Below the pieces are notes generated by a model that saw only the letters and a program-made list of their open reading frames with translations, searched no databases and was not told the origin of the DNA. A program made the translations under genes and the position numbers. From Petrosia ficiformis (Eukaryota > Porifera > Demospongiae > Haplosclerida > Petrosiidae), in contig OX345652.1 in assembly GCA_947044365.1 (NCBI GenBank), positions 627,501-691,500 of the forward strand: DNA of 64,000 nucleotides, read 5' to 3'. The stretch's first letter is position 1. Each line of letters starts with the position of its first letter. Below, piece after piece: positions 50,301 to 59,700 of the stretch.

Positions 50301-52856
50301 TTCAGGGATTACAGTAGATGATAATGATCTACTGTATGTTACTGAGAGGAGGAATCATCGTGTTTCCATTTTCACTATGGATGGAGAGTTTATTTATTGT
50401 TTCGGAGAGCAGAGTAACAAGAAGGGACAGTTTAACTGTCCAGGAAAAGTATCTTTTGATAATTACGGATATTTATATGTTTGTGACATGAGGAACTCTC
50501 GAGTTGTAATATTCTGAATTTTGAGATATATAATGTATATATATATATATTACTAGTTGTTTGTGTTCTCTTGAGTTCTTGATTATTTTATAAATTAGAA
50601 ATTATTTATTTTAGAGAAAGGACATAAACAGGTAAACATAGCCACAGGAAGACTTGTCAATGTGGTTGCAATGTAGTCACAGGCAGATAGTGTGGTGAGG
50701 GGATATCCCCTTACTTTGCGCAGTGCAGAAATTCAATACTGTTTTATGGAAAATAATTTAGGATATGTGCACTGTGCACAATATCATAATAACAATAATG
50801 GTCAACTAAAATACCAACTATTGTTTACTATGAAAACAATTAATTCATCACTGATGTACTGTGTTATAATACTGACAAGAGACACAGTCAGCATATCTGC
50901 ACATATATATTAAATGAACCGTACTTAGATAATTAATTCCGCAAAAATATGTCCTTTGAACTTAGTGTCTTTAGTTTGTAGTTATATATACCTAACTACA
51001 AACTTCCTCTGCCTCGGTCATGGAGTATATATTTGCAGAATACACTGTTCTTATACAATTATGTAATAATGTGTATATAATAACTACACTGATTTACATT
51101 AACACAGCTCATTGTTAAACTTACCTCATTGGCAGTACTGGTTGATGAAACTTGCTGATGTCAAAAATCAGGGTAAATCAATTGAATTCTTGCCTCATGT
51201 TGTAATATTGAAGTTTTATTCATCCTCAGATTACGATAGTTTACAAACCATGCTTCATCAAGTACTTCATATTGTATTGATGTATGGATTACGAGAAGAA
51301 GAGGAAGGGTGGAGGCTATGGGTGGAGTCAACTGCCACAATGCATGCCTATGTTAGTGAACATCACAAATGCACACATGAATATACAAAATTTAACTAAC
51401 ATTTTCTTTTACCAGGAAATACAAAGTGGTCGACATCCACATTCTTACAAATCAACTATCGTATCTCAAACCTCTTTTCAAGATGAGAGTAGCTCAGTAT
51501 CTCTTATGGACAGTGAAAGAGGAGGAGATGAAAATATTGATAGTACCTCATCTCTAACACCTCCACTTCCTAGAAGTGATTTATCCAGGTGATAGATGCA
51601 CGGATGAATTTATTAAGTATGGTGGATGGATTGACAAATGAATTGACGAATACATAGCTAGATGAAAATATGAATAATTATATTACCACGAAGTACTGAA
51701 TTCTCATGTATCAATATATATCAGAGGTTTTGATAAGTTTTGAAGTATGGGCTAAACTGGCTCAACAGTGGTTAGTGTGTTGCCATTGGGAAGATACCTT
51801 GAGCCAATTAACAAACAGTTAATGCTGTTAGTGACAATATAATCATAATTAAATGTGCCATCTCCCCAAAGAAAACTTTGCAGTGCCAAATAAAAAGCTC
51901 TTTGGCGACCCAATGTTGCACCATATTGAGTTTATCAAAAACTCTAATAATTATATATAATAGTATAAAGGTCATTCACATTTACCATGACCTTAAAAAA
52001 ATGTTCATAACTTTAGTTTGGAATGTCCAACAATATTTTTACCTGCATCATTTGTATATAATAGTCCTTCCTGTTCTTTTTTGTGTATGTCAAATTTCAA
52101 TCCATTGTGAGTTACAGTATAATCATGTATTAACCATATGACATTAAACTATACATATAAAGTCATCACAACCTAATTTTGAGGACATCGTGAATGTGAA
52201 CAGACTATAGTTATATACCTTACTTATACACTTACTAATTTTATAGAAATGATGGTACTCCTGAAACAAGAAAAGGTTTAGAGCCAAAGTCAACAGAATC
52301 CTGTCGTGTAACTAGTCAAATGTCTGGTATTTCAGATCCTCCAGTCACAGAGGGTAGTGTATCAATAGTTCCTATTGTTAAAAGCTCACCAAAAGGTGGT
52401 AAAAAGCTACCGAAATTTCATTGGTCAACTAATCATCGAAAACTTTTAAGGACAGTACTCTTGTCAGTAAAAAGTGTTGTTGACAAGTGGAAGAGGTTTG
52501 TTATCTGTCTATCTATGTTTCACTCTATTTGCTATATGTATTGTCCATTCATTTATCCATCCATCCACTCATTCATTTGTTTATCCTCCAATCCATTTAT
52601 TCATGTATCCATTCCTCCACTATCCAGTGATACAGATACAGTTGATGATCAAAGGTTTCTAGATAATTTGACACACAAACATAATGCACATCTAGTACTC
52701 AACACAGTTCAAATCATTGTGTTAGTAGTTGATAGTCTTTTAAGTTTAGTGGGTGGTATCAAATCACTGGTTACTGAATGTTGTCAGATTTCAATCAAAA
52801 GAAAGAAGAGTTCTAGACGAGAGGTGAGACTATCTTTAGCATAGGATGTGAACATA

Positions 52857-52892
<36 letters not shown>

Positions 52893-54528
52893 TATATAAA
52901 ATGTTATGTTATAGATATTTGGACTGGTTATAACTTCCTATTAATCATGCATGTGCATTTAACAGCAAACAAGCTATAAATCAATAATAGAATGCGCACA
53001 CAATAATCCTTCATCTACTCATACCTGTATCCTCATTCCTGTACCTGTATCTCCAGGATGATCCCTTGTCTCCATCGAGTGCCGAGTGTCTTTTAAGACT
53101 ATGTCTTGAATTGTATGAGAATTTAGTTTTCAATGGACAATTCAAGTTCTCAGCAATAGACGCTCGAATGAACATGGAACCTGGAGGAGTTTTAAGACAG
53201 AGTCTCAGACTGAGTATGTATGGTATAGGGCTCAGTCCCAATGAAGGAATTTGTTTATATAGTTATATGATTCTTTTTTTGTTCTCCAGTTTTCACTATT
53301 GCAACACTGGATTGTATCAAAGCTAATACTGAATATGAAGTAAGTATTATAACACATAGCAACTTGTCTCATATTCATTGAACACATCATAGGACCAGCA
53401 CTGTCATTATAATAGACATAAACAGTCCATTGAGCAGTTGAGACAACATTCAAATACATTGTTAAAAGTTATCGGAATTGATGGATCTTGTTTGGATACT
53501 GTAAGTACTTATCTAGTAATATATCAAAGAGTATAGTATATGTGTGTATATAACTATGTATGTTCATTATATTTATGTACTATAATGATTATAATCATCA
53601 TACATGTACCTATATTAATATACCAGTAATGTAAATATCTATATATATGTGTGTGTGTGATTATAATACATTAATGTACTATAATCATCATACATACATG
53701 TACCTATATTAATATACCAGTGATGTAAATATCTATATATGTATATATGTCATACCAGTAATGTAAATAGCTATATATATGTGTGTGTGTGATTATAATA
53801 CATTAATGTACTATAATCATCATACATACATGTACCTATATTAATATACCAGTGATGTAAATATCTATATATGTATATATGTCATACCAGTAATGTAAAT
53901 AGCTATATATATGTGTGTGTGTGATTATAATACATTAATGTACTATAATCATCATACATACATGTACCTATATGAATATACCAGTGATGTAAATATCTAT
54001 ATATGTATATATGTCATACCAGTAATGTAAATAGCTATATATATGTGTGTGTGTGATTATAATACATTAATGTACTATAATCATCATACATAGTATACCA
54101 GTGATGTATATATCTGTCTGTAGTCAACACATTGATATACTATAATTATTTCTCATATATTCTGTTGTATACCTTATTAGTATGTTCGAGCTTCTCTGGA
54201 AGAAAAGATACAATCTCTCAGACAACGTCAATTATTATTATCTGAAGAGATTATATCTTTATTACAAAAGGTTGCCTCTAAAGACATGGTAAGTGAGAGG
54301 AGAAAAGATTATTAACAGGAGAAAAGGATGAATGTAAAAATAAATATATATGAGTATATGTGTATACTAAATATACATAAGCCTGTCATTGTAGACTATA
54401 TTGTTTAGCAGTGAGTATATATATAATTATGTATACAATATCTCATGATGAGTTTGTGCGAGTCATACCTGCTTTGTCAGCCACACTTCTACAAACCTCC
54501 AAGCCAAATGGTACAGGCTATAAATTTC

Positions 54529-54584
<56 letters not shown>

Positions 54585-56667
54585 ATATAATTTATGTAAT
54601 GTGATGTTTTTCTTTCAGGAAAACAAATCCTCCATTATCTCTAGTACTGTGTATTATCTGGCAGTGCTATGTGTGGCTAGATACAAAAACATTTTAAATT
54701 CTATTGATAAAGAACAATCAGAAACTGTTATACTTCCACATCCCGCCTCCAGAACACGCTCCATGACAGACTCTGACAAGAGTCAATCTCCTCAGTTATC
54801 CTTACATGATTTGAGCAGTCTTAAAGGAGATAGGAGAAGTATTGATATTCCTTTAACTCCAAGTGATCCTTGGGATGCTGGAATCACAAAGGAAGCATTT
54901 TCCCTTCCACCCCATCTTGTTCGTAGTGATAGTCAAGATGAGAGTATGTGTAGTTCTATAGGATCTGCTTCAGATCTTAGAGAGTTCAACGAGAAATCGC
55001 TAACCTTTTTAGGTACTGAGGGAATCCTCCATCCTCCAACTGTGTTACCTTTGACTCAAGCAATAGATGTTTCTGAACAGGTAGGTCTGAGAGTGTGTTT
55101 TCCTCTTTCAAATATAACAAATAGTCCACATATTGCCTTACTTGGCCAGTGTGGCCACCTGGTAGGACTGGGAACATAAAGCATTAAAGCATTTCAGTCT
55201 TTGATAATTCCACACAAGTGCACCACCACATGGAAAGCACTGCTATACAATCTACATGATCAAATGCTTGCATTGTAATAAGGCAGACACATTTCTTATA
55301 GGGTGGTGACAGGGTTGTATTAATGTCTTGTTGAAACAGAATTATGTCTGCAATATCTTTATTATACATAACACACACTCTCTCTGTCTCATTCACACAT
55401 ACACTATGCATATGCACAAATACATATTCCCACACTAAAACTCATTTATAATTCATTTTTTTAGGTTAATGTTAGTCTAAAACTTGTAGGAGCATACCTT
55501 TGTCAGTTACTTGTAGAAAACAAGGCCATTCTTACTAAAGTATTGACTACTGTAGATGGGAGACAATTATTAAGTGATGGTATAAAATGAAAACATCATA
55601 CACACACATACACAGATATACTTACACATACACATGTATGCACACCCACTGATACACACACACACATACATGTTTACATACCAATACACACACACTCGCA
55701 CTCACAGATATACACATACACATACACGTGTACATTACACATGAAATACATATATGTACATTATCTACATTTTTAGCTGCTCTGAAGTTGGCAGAGAATT
55801 ATAGTGTTGTGGAGATTACAATGTTACTGTGTTCTCAGGTACGTACAATTTATCTGATTATACATCTATCTTTATTTCTGTTCATCTTTCTAGTTATCTA
55901 AATATTAATTTCTTCCATTTTGACAGGAATGGCAAAATTCACTTCAGAAAACAGCTGGTAAATACTTCAATTCTTTACTATCCGAAGGACGGTGAGTTTC
56001 CAGAAGTGATATTTATGTGTAGTATGTTATGGATTGCACTTCTACTGGACATTGTCATGTCCATTTTACAATCATTTCATTGTGTTGTATATCAAGTCAA
56101 ATCAAATTATCAGATCGAATGAAATCATATCATATCAAATCAACTCAAATCATCAAATCATATCAAGCTTAAATAAAATCATATCTTCTCATTTTAGACA
56201 CACAGCTCACTTCTCAGAGTCTTATTTCAAAACACTGTCTTCAGAAATAGTTCATCATGTGAAAAAATCAGAGAGCGATCATGCTGAAATATTCACACAG
56301 TTTGAGGTACTAAATTTACCATATCTACAATCTTCCGTTGTTGCTATACTTCTCTCCAGTTCTCAATTCCCAGTATTGTTTCTTTCACTGTTTTATCTCA
56401 TTCTTTTACACTTCCATTTCCCTCCTTTTTCTATATTTGTCCTCTTAGGAGCAATTATCTTTATTCTTAAGCAGTTCCATTCGAACTAGCCAAGAAGAAA
56501 GGCGAGTGAGAAGAGCTGAGATCTTGAGACATTCAACTGCAGCTGAAAAACTTTGGAGACAGGTCTGAAATACTATTCGTAATTGAATGTTGTTTATTGT
56601 TTCATTTCACAGTTATCACCAATGGTTGATCATTGTGGATCATTTGATTTTACACCTTTAAAGTCAG

Positions 56668-56709
<42 letters not shown>

Positions 56710-59700
56710 TTACCTATCTATCTATCTATTCAACCATTGATCCATTAACGATGTACGTACTCATCCATTGATGTGTATATACCACCCGATTATTCATTTT
56801 TACATTCATCTATCTATCTAACTGTACTTTCATCTATGTATCCATGCATATTTGTATCTATCTATCTAACTGTACTTTCATCTATGTATCCATGCATATA
56901 TGTATCTATCTATCCATTCTCAATCAATCAATGCAACCATCATTGATCCATCTGTCAGTCCATCCATTTATTTAACCTCATAATAATTACATTGTATGTT
57001 GTAAATCTATCTTTCGTAGACCTACGTTGCTATGGAGACTAGATATGAGAGAAGATGCACAGAGAAGGAGAATGAAGTTATCTCCCAATCCAAATGGTTC
57101 AACACATGCTGATGCACTCAGAACAATACCTGATTACGAGAATACTGGAGAGAAAAGGTAAGACCAGAACAAGAATGGACTAATGGTAGAATGGACTAAT
57201 AGTTAAATTGACTAATGGTAGGTTGAATGGACTAATGGTTAAATTGACTAATGGTGGGTTGAATGGACTAATGGTTAAATTGACTAATAATGGTTGAATG
57301 GACTAATGGTTAAATGGTGGTTGAATGGACTATTGGTTAAATGGACTAATGAGAGAATGGACTAATGATTAAATGGTAAATGAACTAATGGTTGAATGGA
57401 CTAATGGTGGTTACATGGATTAATAGTTAACTGGAACTATTGGTTAAATGGACTAATGATATAGATGAAGTAACAGGTGGAGCAATAAGGATCAATTAAT
57501 GGAAATTATAAATGAGTTGATTGATTGCAGGCTTTATTAAAATGGTGGATAGGACTAAGTACTGGATGTGTGTTTTAACATGTATGTATTATCCATTATG
57601 ATGATTGATTTGTTCTCTAGTATGTTTGATCATGAGTTGATAGTTTCTCCATTACATGGTGAGGATGAGGAAACAATTGAAGAAGAGAGTGAAGTATTGA
57701 CAACTATTGACATGTCATTAATGGAGTCAAAAGAAGGTATTTTAAAGTGTACGCTACATGTAATTATATACATACATGTACATACATACATACATACATG
57801 TACATACATACATACGTACATACATACATACCTACATACACACATACACACACACACATACATACGTACATACATACATACATCATACATACCTACATAC
57901 ATACATACATACATATATACATACATACATACATACATGTACATACATACATACATACATACAATACACACACATATATACACGCATACATACATACATA
58001 ATTATATACAAACATACTGTATTTGAACCTCAGAACAAGTATTTGTGTATTGTATTGTGTACGCAATCATTACATATCACCATGGTAACACATCATGTTG
58101 TGACTAACGTGTATTCATACAATGAAAGACATCACTTATTACAATTGATTGATCCATCATCCACCGATAGCTCAGTTGGTAGAGCGGAGGACTGTAGTGG
58201 AATTGCTGATATCCTTAGGTCGCTGGTTCAAATCCGGCTCGGTGGATGGAAATATTTTTTTTTATACACAATCATTACATATCACCATGGCAACATATCA
58301 CCATGGTAACGCATGTTGTGACTAATGTGTATTCGAAAGACATCACTTATTATAATTCATCATTTAAACATCCACTGATAGCTCAGTTGGTAGAGCGGAG
58401 GACTGTAGTGGAATTGCTGATATCCTTAGGTCGCTGGTTCAAATCCGGCTCAGTGGATGGAAATATTTTTTTTATACACCATGGCAACATATCACCATGG
58501 TAACGCATGTTGTGACTAATGCGTATTCGAAAGACATCACTTATTATAATTCATCGTTCAAGCATCCACTGATAGCTCAGTTGGTAGAGCGGAGGACTGT
58601 AGTGGAATTGCTGATATCCTTAGATCGCTGGTTCAAATCCGGCTCAGTGGATGGAAATATTTTTTTTATACACAATCATTACATATCACCATGGCAACAT
58701 ATCACCATGGCAACGCATCATATTGTGACTAGCGTGTATCCAAAAGACATCACTTATTATAATTCATCATTTAAACATCCACTGATAGCTCAGTTGGTAG
58801 AGCGGAGGACTGTAGTGGAATTGCTGATATCCTTAGGTCGCTGGTTCAAATCCGGCTCAGTGGATGGAAATATTTTTTTTATACACAATCATTACATATC
58901 ACCATGGCAACATATCACCATGGCAACGCATCATATTGTGACTAGCGTGTATCCAAAAGACATCACTTATTATAATTCATCATTTAAACATCCACTGATA
59001 GCTCAGTTGGTAGAGCGGAGGACTGTAGTGGAATTGCTGATATCCTTAGGTCGCTGGTTCAAATCCGGCTCAGTGGATGGAAATTTTTTTTTCATTTTTG
59101 CACTTAATTAAAATACAGAGCGGTATTATTTCTGAGGTATATAAGCGATGTATATTAAATGGCAATTTTGTGGTGTATAATTTTGCCACAAATGCCAATT
59201 TCCAAAGTTGCCAAAATATCAGTGGCTGAAATAATTGTTGGACGTCAGACTTTTGCATTGTCCAAGCAAAAGTCCACACAAAAGTCCACACAGTCAGTCA
59301 AAATGTCCGAATGCACAAAAACACACCTTTTCAAAAATAAGGTCACAGATGTTTTAGTATATAATTATGTTATTTGTTCTGTAGCTCCTCAAGTTTCATT
59401 AAAGTGTTCGTTAATTGCACTAACTAATCGTGTCCCTGGTACATTATCATTCACAAGAAATTATCTGACATTCATTGCTGATGATACCACTGATGAATAT
59501 CAAGAGATTGCAGCACTGGTAAGATAAACTCTCTCTTTTGCTTTCATCTATTGCTCCTCATCCTCTTCTCTTAGGCCGATATATACCCTCTTAGTGATCG
59601 TTGGAATCTCAATGATGTCACAGCTGTCTTTACTAGAAGGTATCTTCAACAGAATAAAGCTTTGGAAATATTTTTTAGTAACAAGAGTAAGCTTAATATA

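Larger units (their letters stand above)
51108..55080 (+). other. Neurobeachin-like exons 23-32 (middle part)
   Basis: Exons: 51108-51172, 51230-51351, 51416-51588, 52247-52495, 52628-52823, 53057-53213, 53290-53339, 53393-53500, 54181-54288 and 54619-55080. Conserved landmarks: [50 protein letters not shown] and [17 protein letters not shown] (family: VVYFISVLMVSKYRDIL). Exons 25, 26 and 32 are Ser-rich and poorly conserved, as in NBEA, where this part is a linker. The exon 24 donor (TAT|GTTAGT) is the only in-phase choice. Confidence 0.85.
58060..59095 (+). repeat. Tandem array of about 200-bp tRNA-Tyr units
   Basis: Units start 58161, 58372, 58566, 58779 and 58992 (spacing 211, 194, 213, 213). 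Each has an upstream segment with CATATCACCATGGCAACA, GTGACTA and GTATTCGAAAGACATCACTT, the tRNA gene, and GGAAATATTTTTTTT. The third unit is short because one ATCATTACATATCACC block is missing before it. Copies 4 and 5 are nearly identical, flanks included, so they are the latest duplication. The whole lies inside intron 40 of the neurobeachin-like gene on the same strand. Confidence 0.95.

Noticed and set aside
58246..59111. 204-residue repeated frame [19 protein letters not shown]
   Set aside because: It is the conceptual translation of the tandem tRNA-Tyr genes, a well-known annotation artefact.
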